Origin: CAVVFX01 sp963777595
GTDB lineage: Bacteria; Acidobacteriota; Terriglobia; Bryobacterales; Bryobacteraceae
Length of the DNA stretch: 64,000 nucleotides
Direction of reading: 5' to 3'
Assembly: GCA_963777595.1 (NCBI GenBank)
Contig: CAVZRE010000041.1
Location: 1-64,000, forward strand
Position 1 is the first letter of the stretch, and each line of letters starts with the position of its first letter. Positions 7,762 to 15,835 of this stretch are shown here, piece after piece. A program made the translations under genes and the position numbers. Under the pieces are notes generated by a model. The model was not told the DNA's origin and made no database searches. It saw nothing but the letters and a program-made list of their open reading frames with translations.

Positions 7762-8856
7762 ATGCATCAGCACACTTGCGTCTCTCGTCGTGGCTTCATC
7801 GCAGCGGCGCTGGCATTGCTGCCGGCGAGGCTGCCGGGAGCGGACGAAGATAACGTAAAATTCTCCACTGACGTAAAAGTTGTCAGCGTGCTTGCGACGG
7901 TACGCGACAAGAAAGGCGTCATCGTTAAAAACCTGGTGAAGGACGATTTTGTTCTTCAAGAAGACGGCCGGGACCAAGTGATCAAATATTTCTCGCAGCA
8001 AGCCGACTTGCCGTTGACGCTGGGTCTGTTGGTCGATACCAGCGGCAGCCAGCGGCGTGTGCTCGGCAAGGAGCGCGATGCTACGCGAACCTTCATCGAG
8101 CAGGTGCTTCGTGAAGATAAGGACCAGACGTTCCTCATCCACTTCGATCGGGAGGTGGAATTGTTGCAGGATTTGACGCCATCGAAGAAGAAACTGGAGG
8201 ACGCGCTGGACAAGATGAGCGGCGCCTCCACGCCGCAACTGCAAAGACAGGGAGGCGGTGGCGGCGGAGGATATCCGGGTGGAGGCGGCGGTGGCTATCC
8301 GGGCGGCGGCGGGCGCAGGGGCGGTGGCGGTGGCGGTGGGACAGCTCTCTACGATGCCGTGTGGCTGGCTGCCGGCGACGATCTGATGAAAAAGCAAAAT
8401 GGCCGGAAAGCGGTGATGCTGCTCTCCGACGGAGTCGACAACGGGAGTAAAGTCGGGATTGGTGAATGCATCGAATCGGCGCAACGCGCCAATACTATGG
8501 TTTATTCGATACTGTTCGCGGACCGGGAAGCCTATGGCCAGAGTCCTTTCAGCCAGCTCGGGGGCATGGGGCGGCGAGGCGGCATGGGGCGCGGCGGTCC
8601 ACCGATGGCGAACCACCCGGACGGTAAAAAGGTGCTGCAACGAATCGCCCTGGAAACCGGTGGCGGCTTCTTCGAGGTTTCCGAAAAGCATCCGATCGAA
8701 AAGATCTACAGCCAGATCGAGGAAGAACTGCGGAATCAGTACAGTCTTGGTTATACGTCGAATTCCTCGAACGGCGCGGGCTTCAGAAGAATTACGCTGA
8801 CCACGAAAAAGAAAGACCTGGTCGTCCAGGCGACGCAAGGGTATTACGCCAAGTAG
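7762..8856 (+). CDS. Tat-exported VWFA-related Acidobacterial-domain protein with Gly-rich insert
   Basis: 364 residues. A twin-arginine signal (CVSRRGFIAAALALLPA) predicts export by Tat. Residues about 30-80 match the strand-rich lead-in of the Acidobacterial VWFA family (VSVLATVRDKKGVIVKNLVK), then the von Willebrand A fold with a MIDAS DTSGS near residue 92 and a later LLSDGVDNGSK. Inserted into the VWA domain at about residues 167-198 is a run of Gly with two GGYP steps, and a second Gly/Met/Arg-rich loop follows near 265-280. Such proteins are extracytoplasmic metal-dependent adhesion or scaffolding proteins by fold; the partner is unknown. It diverges from ispG and is followed by a metallothionein gene in the same direction. 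A paralogue lies at 22528-23517. Confidence 0.88.
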   Translation: MHQHTCVSRRGFIAAALALLPARLPGADEDNVKFSTDVKVVSVLATVRDKKGVIVKNLVKDDFVLQEDGRDQVIKYFSQQADLPLTLGLLVDTSGSQRRVLGKERDATRTFIEQVLREDKDQTFLIHFDREVELLQDLTPSKKKLEDALDKMSGASTPQLQRQGGGGGGGYPGGGGGGYPGGGGRRGGGGGGGTALYDAVWLAAGDDLMKKQNGRKAVMLLSDGVDNGSKVGIGECIESAQRANTMVYSILFADREAYGQSPFSQLGGMGRRGGMGRGGPPMANHPDGKKVLQRIALETGGGFFEVSEKHPIEKIYSQIEEELRNQYSLGYTSNSSNGAGFRRITLTTKKKDLVVQATQGYYAK

Positions 8857-8914
8857 TTGCGTGGCATACCGTACCGTGGCTAACCGCGTGCGGCTTTCGG
8901 CGCGGAGGTAGGTT

Positions 8915-9085
8915 ATGGCAGAGCCAAAAGATAAGTGTGCGCACCCCTCATGCGCTTGTCCACGGACAAAAGACAGTAAGTACTGCAGTGCGTACTGCGA
9001 GGACGCAAAAGATACGACGGAGTTGGCGTGCAATTGCGGCCATGCGGGCTGCGGAACCGATGCCGTGCTGACGTCCAACGCTTGA
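8915..9085 (+). CDS. Bacterial metallothionein
   Basis: A 56-codon gene giving a protein with eight Cys (8, 13, 15, 24, 28, 39, 41, 46) and His at 10 and 43. The order CAHPSCAC, then KYCSAYCEDA, then CNCGHAGC follows the plan of SmtA-type prokaryotic metallothioneins, which bind Zn, Cd or Cu in a cytoplasmic four-metal cluster with a zinc-finger-like element in the middle. There is no signal peptide. GGAGG lies seven bases before the ATG, and a hairpin follows the stop. It stands 58 bases behind the VWFA gene and may share its transcript or have its own promoter. No SmtB/ArsR-type regulator is next to it. The family assignment rests on Cys spacing and is strong despite the small size. Confidence 0.88.
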   Translation: MAEPKDKCAHPSCACPRTKDSKYCSAYCEDAKDTTELACNCGHAGCGTDAVLTSNA

Positions 9086-9100
9086 AACCGGGAAATGTGA

Positions 9101-9137
9101 GCCTCAGATGCCAGGACCAGTCCTCGGGATCTGAGGC
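9101..9137 (+). terminator. Hairpin after the metallothionein gene
   Basis: GCCTCAGAT pairs perfectly with ATCTGAGGC (9-bp stem, 19-base loop) 15 bases after the stop codon. Only a short TT follows, so it is either a weak intrinsic terminator or an mRNA 3' stabilising hairpin. Confidence 0.5.
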
Positions 9138-9158
9138 TTAACAGCTGTGGCAAGAAGT

Positions 9159-9188
9159 CAACGCAGGCCAAAGGCCTACTCTACAAGG
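9159..9188. repeat. Dispersed palindromic element, copy 1
   Basis: Contains the palindrome AGGCCAAAGGCCT flanked by CAACGC on one side and TACAAGG on the other. The same arrangement recurs at 14920-14949, with a 21-base identical core and differences only in the spacer after it. Both copies are intergenic, which suggests a REP-like repeat family in this genome. Confidence 0.65.
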
Positions 9189-9374
9189 CTTATTGGACGT
9201 GCTCTGGGATTGACTTTAAGTCCTCGACCATGACGCGGGCCGCCCCGAAGGAGCGGCACAAAGAAGAGCCTTTGGCTGAACAGGCGGTCAGGGAGACTGG
9301 CGAATCAGACGCCAAACTTTAGCGGATCCCCTTGACCGCAGGGTGCTCCATTGCCTGAGAGTCGGCGGGTGAAA

Positions 9375-12300
9375 CTAGAATCGCACTGTCGCTCCGACCT
9401 GGAGGACGCGTGCCGGTCCCGCGGCGGTAATCGATCCGAAATCCGCGGCACCGAAGGCTTTGGCGGGAGAACTTAGATTGGTGTGATTAAAGATGTTGAA
9501 AGCTTCTCCACGAAACTGGAGCGTCATCTTCTCCCGAAGACGGAAGTTACGGCCCAAAGAGAGATCCACATCAACGATGCCGGGAGCGCGCATATTGTCG
9601 CGTCCGCTATTGCCGAAGGTGTAGATGGCGGGCTGACCGAAATCGGTGATGTTGAACCACTCGTTCACAGAGCGCTGGCCGGAGGGCAGATTGGGGTTTC
9701 CCAGGATGTTGGCCCGCTGGGCTCCCGCGGAAAACGCGTCGGTATTGTTCGTGTTCGTCGTAACCGTGAAGGGTGCACCAGTCTGCGCAGTCGCGACGGA
9801 GCCGAGCGTCCATCCGCCGATCACGTTGCTTACGATACCGTGCGAGAGCCAATGCTTGGCCGGTCCGAACGGAAGTTCGTAGACCAGACTGAAGGTGACG
9901 CGATTTCGGATGTCATTGGTAGAGGGTCCCCAATCGGCGGCGCGATTGTATTGATTGGAATAGACCTGCGCATTACCATCCGCACCGACGCCGCTACCGC
10001 CTTCGAAACTGTTGTCCAGAAATGTAGAGCGAGTATAACTGGCGTTGAGATTGAGACCGTTGCTGAATCGCTTGGAAAGGTGTACGAAGCCGGCGATGTA
10101 ATTGGAATCGCCGATGGAGGGACTCAAGATCGTGACACTACTGAATTGCGGAAAGGGGCGGCAGATCTGGGTGTTGCAGGAGGGACCGAGGACCGAAGGA
10201 AGAATCTGGTCGATGGGCAGATTGAAGTCCGCCAACTTATGTCCCATGTTGGTGATGGCCGTAACTTCCACGATCATGGAACTGGAAAGCTGGTACTGCA
10301 CGTTGAGGTTGGATTGCTGCGAGTAGCCGCTGACACGGGAGGGATCGAAGTAAGTGACGGCGGTGGTGGGGGACGCGCCGTAGGGCACCGCTCCATAAGA
10401 GGCGTTCAAGGCGACTGAACTAGTCAATGGCGGAGGACCGTTCTTGAGAATAAATACTGGTGTGATGCCGTTATCGGGCGTCGTCAGGCTCATGCTGGTA
10501 CTGAAGCCGAGGTTGGCCGATGCCGGCTGTCCGGTATCGAAAGGATGCGCGAAGAAGACGCCGTAGCCGCCGCGAACCACCAGTTTGCTCGAAAATCCCG
10601 GTTTCCAGGCAAAGCCGAAGCGAGGTCCGAAATTGTTCCAATCGTAATTCCAGGGCACGGAGGAGACGCCATTCAAACCCATGAAGGTAACGACTCCCGG
10701 AGTGTGGGAGACGGGATTGAGCTGACTGAGGTTAAAGCCATTCATACGGTTGTTGGTATCGATCATGGGCGTATCCATCTCCCAGCGCAGGCCGACGTTG
10801 AAAGTCAGGCTACGCGATACGGTGAAGTCATCCTGCGCAAAAGCCGCGTAGTACCAGCTATAGCGATTGGTGGGCTGAGTCTGCGCTTCCGCAAAGGAAG
10901 TGGGATATCCGACGAGCATGCTGGCGAGGCCATTGCCGCTTCCCCCCGCAGGATTGCCGGTCGACGTGGTAGCAAAGGTGAAGTCGCCGGAGGCCGTGAA
11001 CTTATCGCTTTCGTAGTTGGAGGACTTGCGCGCCTCGACGCCGAACTTCAAGGCATGACGGCCGACGATCTTGGAAAAATTGTCGACGATTTGGAGGTTC
11101 TGAATGGGAAACTGATCGCGTTCCTGGGAGGTTGATCCGAGGGCGCTAAACCCGGCCGGGGCGAGGTGCGGGAAGGCGTTGTCGCTCACGCCCGGCAAGC
11201 CGATCGCCTGGACCGCGTTGGATCCGACGCCGTTGGTCAGGGCGGGCGCGAGACGATAACCATAGGTGAAACGAAGATCGTTAACCGTGGTGGGGTTCAG
11301 AACGTGGATCTCGTCGGCGTAGATATATTGCTGCTTCGCGTTCGTGTAAGCCGTAGGGTCGCCCGCGTCGTTGGGGCCATAGGGTCCTTTGACGGAAGGA
11401 AGGTCCTGATTGTACAGGTAGCGGCCGGTGAGACGATCCTTCTCGCTGAAGACGTGATCGATCTTGCCCATGTAGAAACTGCTGTTGGTCCAGGTGATCG
11501 TGTTGGCCACGAAGTTATTGGCGCCGGCGAGGTTAGTCGGCGCGCGGTCGGGCAGAGGGTAATAGTTGAGCATCTTGATCGCGACCGGATCGAGTTCGCT
11601 CTGCGGGATCACGTTGCCGGGGAACTGGGTTCGCGTCTGTTTACCATTCACCAGCTGGGTTGAGTTAGGATCATAAATCGCTACCAGAGCTCCCGCGGCA
11701 GTCTTGGTCTGGGAGAAATCTCCAGCGCGCTGCAGCAGCGTCGGCACGGTCAGAGTGAGGGACGCGCCGACCCCCAGGTTCCGCCCTTCGTAAGCGAAAT
11801 AGAAGAAGGTCTTATTGCGCCGGACCGGCCCTCCGAAAGTCGCTCCATAGATGTTGTAGCGCAGTTCAGGCTGGGTCTTACCTCCATTGACGACGGGAGC
11901 GAAGAAGCCGGGCGCGTCCAGGGCATCGTTGCGCAGGAACTCGTAGGCGCTGCCATGGAAACCGTTGGTACCCGATTTCGTGGTTTCCAGAATGACACCG
12001 CCGGCGGACGCTCCATATTCCGCAGCGTAGTTATTGGTTAGTATCTTGACTTCTTCGACGGCTTCGACGGGCGGATCGACATCGACCTGACCGACACCGA
12101 GCCGCATGTTTTGCGCCGAGCCGCCATCGATCCATAACATCTGACTCTGGGTACGGCCGCCGGCAAGACTGAAGTTGGGTTTCCCTCCTGTCGCATAGGA
12201 GACAAAGACAGCGCCGGGCATCAAGTTGACAAGTTGCAGAGTGCGGCGATCGCCCAAAGGAATATCCGCGAGTTCGGCTGGCTCAAAGGTTTGAGCGATT

Positions 12301-12686
12301 ACCGACGTCTTGTCGTCGAGCGTCGCGGCCGTGGCGCTGACCGTGACGGTCTCGGAGACCGAGCCGAGTTCCAGTTTCACATTTAAGCCGAAGCTCTGCG
12401 CGGTATCGAGGACTATTTTGTTTTCGCGATACTTGCGGAAGCCTTCATGCTCTACCGCAACGGTGTATTCTCCAATCTCCAGGTTGGGGAAAAGATATGC
12501 GCCGGCCGAGTTCGTCGTCTGGATACTGGCAACGTTGGTAGCCAAGTTAGTCGCGGTAACGCGAGCTCCGGCGAGCGATGCGCCGGTGGAGTCGGTAACC
12601 TGGCCGCTGATGGTTGCCTGTTGAGCAAGCACCGGAGAAGCGAGAAATAAGAAGGCAAGAATAGTTCGTAGCGTCATGGCATACAT
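9375..12686 (-). CDS. Oar-like TonB-dependent receptor with carboxypeptidase-regulatory N-terminus
   Basis: 1103 residues. A signal peptide (LRTILAFLFLASPVLA) is followed by a carboxypeptidase-regulatory-like beta-sandwich, about 22-105, with ISGQVTDSTGASLAGARVTA and YTVAVEHEGFRKY. Then come the plug region (EVKILTNNYAAEYGASAGGV, GTNGFHGSAYEFLRNDALDA) and a long barrel with alternating aromatic strands, ending in FGSITAAGPARVLQVGATVRF-like sequence with a terminal Phe as in outer-membrane barrels. These Oar/CarboxypepD_reg receptors are greatly expanded in Acidobacteriota and are thought to import polymers or siderophores; no ligand can be named here. It lies 101 bases downstream of the secreted 12788-14323 gene. 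An internal ATG three codons later is an equally good start. Confidence 0.92.
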   Translation of the reverse strand: MYAMTLRTILAFLFLASPVLAQQATISGQVTDSTGASLAGARVTATNLATNVASIQTTNSAGAYLFPNLEIGEYTVAVEHEGFRKYRENKIVLDTAQSFGLNVKLELGSVSETVTVSATAATLDDKTSVIAQTFEPAELADIPLGDRRTLQLVNLMPGAVFVSYATGGKPNFSLAGGRTQSQMLWIDGGSAQNMRLGVGQVDVDPPVEAVEEVKILTNNYAAEYGASAGGVILETTKSGTNGFHGSAYEFLRNDALDAPGFFAPVVNGGKTQPELRYNIYGATFGGPVRRNKTFFYFAYEGRNLGVGASLTLTVPTLLQRAGDFSQTKTAAGALVAIYDPNSTQLVNGKQTRTQFPGNVIPQSELDPVAIKMLNYYPLPDRAPTNLAGANNFVANTITWTNSSFYMGKIDHVFSEKDRLTGRYLYNQDLPSVKGPYGPNDAGDPTAYTNAKQQYIYADEIHVLNPTTVNDLRFTYGYRLAPALTNGVGSNAVQAIGLPGVSDNAFPHLAPAGFSALGSTSQERDQFPIQNLQIVDNFSKIVGRHALKFGVEARKSSNYESDKFTASGDFTFATTSTGNPAGGSGNGLASMLVGYPTSFAEAQTQPTNRYSWYYAAFAQDDFTVSRSLTFNVGLRWEMDTPMIDTNNRMNGFNLSQLNPVSHTPGVVTFMGLNGVSSVPWNYDWNNFGPRFGFAWKPGFSSKLVVRGGYGVFFAHPFDTGQPASANLGFSTSMSLTTPDNGITPVFILKNGPPPLTSSVALNASYGAVPYGASPTTAVTYFDPSRVSGYSQQSNLNVQYQLSSSMIVEVTAITNMGHKLADFNLPIDQILPSVLGPSCNTQICRPFPQFSSVTILSPSIGDSNYIAGFVHLSKRFSNGLNLNASYTRSTFLDNSFEGGSGVGADGNAQVYSNQYNRAADWGPSTNDIRNRVTFSLVYELPFGPAKHWLSHGIVSNVIGGWTLGSVATAQTGAPFTVTTNTNNTDAFSAGAQRANILGNPNLPSGQRSVNEWFNITDFGQPAIYTFGNSGRDNMRAPGIVDVDLSLGRNFRLREKMTLQFRGEAFNIFNHTNLSSPAKAFGAADFGSITAAGPARVLQVGATVRF

Positions 12687-12787
12687 CCCTGGAACCGTGT
12701 AGGTAAAAACAATCTATACGTTCGGCGGGAAAAAAGCAAATTTGTCGTCAGCAGCTCCGAAGTGAAATCAGTCGATCAGAGCGAGCA

Positions 12788-14323
12788 CTACTGTGCGGCT
12801 ACGGCAAGGGTGGCAGAGTCGACTATGCTTCCCGGCATAGCGATCGTGATCGGCACATCATCGCCCGTTGTCAAGCCCGCGGGGATCTGGACGTTGACCT
12901 GATAAAGTCCGGCAAAGCCCGGAGCGATGCCGGAGAATTGCACCGGGACTGGTATTCCCCCGATGGTGACGATCGGTGTCTCGACCGTCAAATACAGTGG
13001 ACTGGCGCTGGCAGGCGCAACCTGGCCGGTCGCCAGAGGCAGGTTATTGGGACCGCCTCCTGGTGTTGCTTTCCCTAAGCCGGTTACGAATAATTGGACG
13101 ACATCTCCGACATGGGCTGGTTGACCGCAGGTCGAGAGTTTGCCGATCGACGAGCAATTATCGGGTATTCCCATGCCCGCCGCCATGGACGTGGGCATCG
13201 CGATCCACGCAGTGTTGCCAATCAGTGCGACGGCGTTTCTGCGAGTGGGGACGGATGGGTCCGCATAGAAAAACATTCCCGGAACGGCCGGAGACAGATT
13301 CAAGGTGAAGTTCGAACTGGTTCCGAGCGAACTCTCAACTGACAGATTGACCGTCCCGGTGGTGGGTAACTCGGTGGGTACCAGGACATTGATCTGGCCT
13401 TCGACGGTGGCCAGGGCAAACACCGGAGCGGCGATGGTCCCGAACGTGGAGGTAGTTCCATTCGGGTTGGTGGAAGGGAAGGCAGTGAGATTGTCCGTTG
13501 GACCGAATCCAATTCCGAATATCGAGACGATCGAGCCAGGAGCAACCGTCCCCGAAGAACGGAAACTTCCGGCATTCAACACCGCTGAAATCAAGGGTTG
13601 CGTGGCAATCGGGATATTGACGGTATTACTCCGGTAACCGGCAACGTTCAGGACTACCGGTGAATAACCCATGGGGGCTCCATTGGGGGCAAAGAAGTCC
13701 ACTTCGACGTTGGTTCCTGAACTCCCGGCGCGCGCGACGGGTGCGCTCATATTTCCGACCAGAACGGTAGGCTGAACCGCCAGGGTTTCAAATGAATTGA
13801 TCGCGCCCAATTTAATTGGCGGATTGGTCGGGCCGACGCCAGAAAGTAAGCTGATGAGGCGTTCTCCTGGCGCAGCCGGCGCGGCTGGAGTTACCGGCGT
13901 CACGTTAGCGTGGGCGATCGGAAAATACGGATTTAAAGGAAACTGAGGACCCGAGCCGGCCGGGGTCACCGGGGTGAGGGTCTGAAACTCCGGGGCATAG
14001 GGTAGTAATGTAATGGGAAATGGAGTGGAGCCGGCGCCCTGGTAAGTCACTACCACGGGCTGCCGGCCAAGCGGTGCACCGGATGGAAGCACCGCAGTGA
14101 TATAAGTGGCGCTACCGGCGGCGTTCACATAGCCCGCCACGCCACCCACGGAGACAGAGAAGTCCCTGGCCGAACCTATTGGGAACCCGCCATAGATATA
14201 TACTTCGGATAAGGGCGCAAAAGAAGTATCTCCTATACCGGCATTCAGTATTTTCGTTATAACCGGGGACTGCCCGAATAGATTTGCCGCAAACAGCGCA
14301 AAACTGATGACTGAATACTTCAC
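12788..14323 (-). CDS. Secreted protein with Solibacter C-terminal-type / IPT-like domains
   Basis: 511 residues with a signal peptide (VISFALFAANLFGQ). Two comparable beta-rich modules are seen: one early (ITKILNAGIGDTSFAPLSEV, VYIYGGFPIG) and one from about 245 (ISAVLNAGSFRSSGTVAPGS, IVSIFGIGFGP, VEGQINVLVPTELP). The second, with its NAGSF-APGSIVSIFG-QINVLVP pattern, matches the Solibacter uncharacterised C-terminal domain, found almost only in this lineage; it ends GLYQVNVQIPAGLTTGDDVP. The fold is probably Ig/TIG-like, for binding outside the cell. It lies directly upstream of the Oar-like receptor on the same strand and could supply a ligand or partner for it, which is inference. No enzyme motif is seen. 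Confidence 0.82.
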   Translation of the reverse strand: MKYSVISFALFAANLFGQSPVITKILNAGIGDTSFAPLSEVYIYGGFPIGSARDFSVSVGGVAGYVNAAGSATYITAVLPSGAPLGRQPVVVTYQGAGSTPFPITLLPYAPEFQTLTPVTPAGSGPQFPLNPYFPIAHANVTPVTPAAPAAPGERLISLLSGVGPTNPPIKLGAINSFETLAVQPTVLVGNMSAPVARAGSSGTNVEVDFFAPNGAPMGYSPVVLNVAGYRSNTVNIPIATQPLISAVLNAGSFRSSGTVAPGSIVSIFGIGFGPTDNLTAFPSTNPNGTTSTFGTIAAPVFALATVEGQINVLVPTELPTTGTVNLSVESSLGTSSNFTLNLSPAVPGMFFYADPSVPTRRNAVALIGNTAWIAMPTSMAAGMGIPDNCSSIGKLSTCGQPAHVGDVVQLFVTGLGKATPGGGPNNLPLATGQVAPASASPLYLTVETPIVTIGGIPVPVQFSGIAPGFAGLYQVNVQIPAGLTTGDDVPITIAMPGSIVDSATLAVAAQ

Positions 14324-14439
14324 GATCGATCCCTCGATAGTTATTTTGAGGGTTGAAGGGAAGTATTCACAAGATATCTGAAGTTAGTACTACGGGTTAG
14401 TTAACTTTAGTAGACAAATGGCTGAGGTTAGAGTAGAAG

Positions 14440-14841
14440 TTACGATTGTTCGGCGGCGGCGAACTTGGCTTTCATCTTCTCGGCGAAGTTCGCGACCGTG
14501 ATAATGAACCTCTCATGAAGTCCTTCGCCGATTTTCTCCTGGCTATCGAATGCCTCTACTTCGAAAGTTGCGCGGCGGCCATCGAGCGAGAGTAGCTTTG
14601 ACCGGAATGTAACCTTGGTACCCATCGGAGCTGCGCCCAGGTGCTTGACGTTGACGATGGTTCCGACGGAGTCCTTACCCGGTTCGAGCATTGCGAAAAG
14701 GAGATCGCGCGAAACCTTTTCCATGAAGCCGATCATTTGCGGCGTCGAGAGGACTCTGGCTCCTTCCATACCGAGAAACTTAATGGCGATACGGTCATCG
14801 ACATCAACGACTTCTTCACGAACGGCTCCAAGCTGGATCAT
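14440..14841 (-). CDS. FlK-like hot-dog thioesterase
   Basis: 133 residues when started at the ATG of MIQLGAVREEVV. The sequence lines up with the fluoroacetyl-CoA thioesterase (FlK) group of hot-dog proteins: VLSTPQMIGFMEKVSRDLL corresponds to the helix holding the catalytic acid, HLGAAPMGTKVTFRSKLL to the His-containing strand, and FEVEAFDSQEKIGEGLHERF to the closing strands. Relatives hydrolyse small acyl-CoA thioesters; the substrate here is unknown and fluoroacetate is not implied. GGAGG is 14 bases before the ATG, rather far; an upstream extension to 14922 is open but not family-like and covers part of a repeat element. It stands upstream of the Soli-type protein and downstream of the isomerase-like gene. 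Confidence 0.8.
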   Translation of the reverse strand: MIQLGAVREEVVDVDDRIAIKFLGMEGARVLSTPQMIGFMEKVSRDLLFAMLEPGKDSVGTIVNVKHLGAAPMGTKVTFRSKLLSLDGRRATFEVEAFDSQEKIGEGLHERFIITVANFAEKMKAKFAAAEQS

Positions 14842-14919
14842 GCTTTGTTTATTTTCCTCCGAGTTGCGGATACATGGCGTGTGGCCGCGTTGCAGTCTGC
14901 ACGCCAGTTCTGAGAAAGG

Positions 14920-14949
14920 CAACGCAGGCCAAAGGCCTACGTTACAAGG
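14920..14949. repeat. Dispersed palindromic element, copy 2
   Basis: Second copy of the AGGCCAAAGGCCT element described at 9159-9188, with the same CAACGC and TACAAGG flanks. It lies in the gap between the thioesterase and isomerase-like genes. Confidence 0.65.
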
Positions 14950-14963
14950 GTTGCTACGGGCTG

Positions 14964-15788
14964 CTAGGTGTGGATCTCCGCAATCACTTTTCGCATGTAA
15001 GCGAAAGATGCCTGCATCCCGGGCAGTGGATCGGTGTCATGAATCTCATATTCGAGCGAGCAATAGCCGGGATACTTTTGTTTGATGAGCTGCAGGAAGA
15101 TTTCACGGATGGGCAACACACCCTCGCCGACGGCGACCTGGCTTTCTTTCGCCGTCTTATCTTTGAGGTCCTTGAAGTGCATCTCATGAAGCCGCGGGCC
15201 GGCTAATTTGATGGATTCAACGATGTCGGCTCCGGTTCGCGCGGTGTGCCCGATATCAATACACAGGCCCATGCGCTGATCCATATCTTTGACGGCGTCC
15301 AGGCAACTCTGGGGAGTGGGGAAGAACTTGTCCTCGGGACCATGATTGTGGATCGCGATCTTGATGTTAAATTCCTTCACCAGTTTTTCGATCGCCGGTA
15401 GCTGTTCCTGCGTCGGCGCGCAGACGATGGTGGGGATTCCGCACGTCTTGGCGTACTCGAACGCGGGCCGCAGTTGCTCCGGCTTCTTCAGGTCGATATT
15501 GCCGGCCGCGATCAACTTGATGCCGGCCTCATGGAACTCTTTCACTCCCGCTTTGAGCTCTTCGGGGGAATCTTTCAACGGCAAATGCATCTCTTTGACG
15601 TCCGCGAACTTGATCTGCAACTGCTGGATCATCTTAATCGCTTCGGGCCGTTTGAACTTGCGCAGCGAATAGGTGGCAACCGACAGCTTGATCGGTCCGG
15701 AATCACCGGGGAGAGCGCTGAGCGGCAGCGCCGGAACGGTGGCCGCGGCTAGCGTAGTCGTTAAAAACTCTCGTCGATTCAATTTCAT
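14964..15788 (-). CDS. Tat-exported sugar phosphate isomerase/epimerase-like TIM barrel
   Basis: 274 residues from the ATG of MKLNRREFLTTTLAAATVPA, a twin-arginine signal. The mature part is an AP-endonuclease-2/xylose-isomerase-like barrel: KLSVATYSLRKFKRPEAI at strand 1, VKEMHLPLKDSP, HNHGPEDKFFPTPQSC with likely metal ligands, MGLCIDIGHTARTGAD, LHEMHFKDLKD, and a terminal YCSLEYEIHDTDPLPGMQAS. This fold binds a divalent metal and isomerises or epimerises sugars (for example IolE, hydroxypyruvate isomerase or 3-keto-sugar processing). Exported acidobacterial and planctomycete members often act on plant-derived sugars. The substrate is not deducible. A 9-residue upstream extension is possible but would bury the Tat motif. 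Confidence 0.85.
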   Translation of the reverse strand: MKLNRREFLTTTLAAATVPALPLSALPGDSGPIKLSVATYSLRKFKRPEAIKMIQQLQIKFADVKEMHLPLKDSPEELKAGVKEFHEAGIKLIAAGNIDLKKPEQLRPAFEYAKTCGIPTIVCAPTQEQLPAIEKLVKEFNIKIAIHNHGPEDKFFPTPQSCLDAVKDMDQRMGLCIDIGHTARTGADIVESIKLAGPRLHEMHFKDLKDKTAKESQVAVGEGVLPIREIFLQLIKQKYPGYCSLEYEIHDTDPLPGMQASFAYMRKVIAEIHT

Positions 15789-15805
15789 CTTTCGACTCCT
15801 GTAAC

Positions 15806-15822
15806 ACAGACTCAATCTGTGC
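15806..15822. repeat. Short palindrome related to the one at 35861-35880
   Basis: CACAGACTCAATCTGTG (CACAGA / TCTGTG arms) sits in the gap between the isomerase-like gene and the DUF3604 gene. A similar CACA-GACT / AGTC-TGTG palindrome spans 35861-35880. With two copies this is only suggestive of a repeat family. Confidence 0.35.
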
Positions 15823-15835
15823 CTTCTTGCGTGCT

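Noticed and set aside
7753..9171. 472-codon frame on the minus strand opposite the VWFA and metallothionein genes
   Set aside because: It is antisense to two well supported genes and its translation has no family resemblance; long shadows are common at this GC content.
9230..9322. Thirty-codon plus-strand frame between the metallothionein and the TonB receptor
   Set aside because: It has an ATG but no ribosome-binding site, no recognisable motif and a composition that could be random; left out for lack of support.
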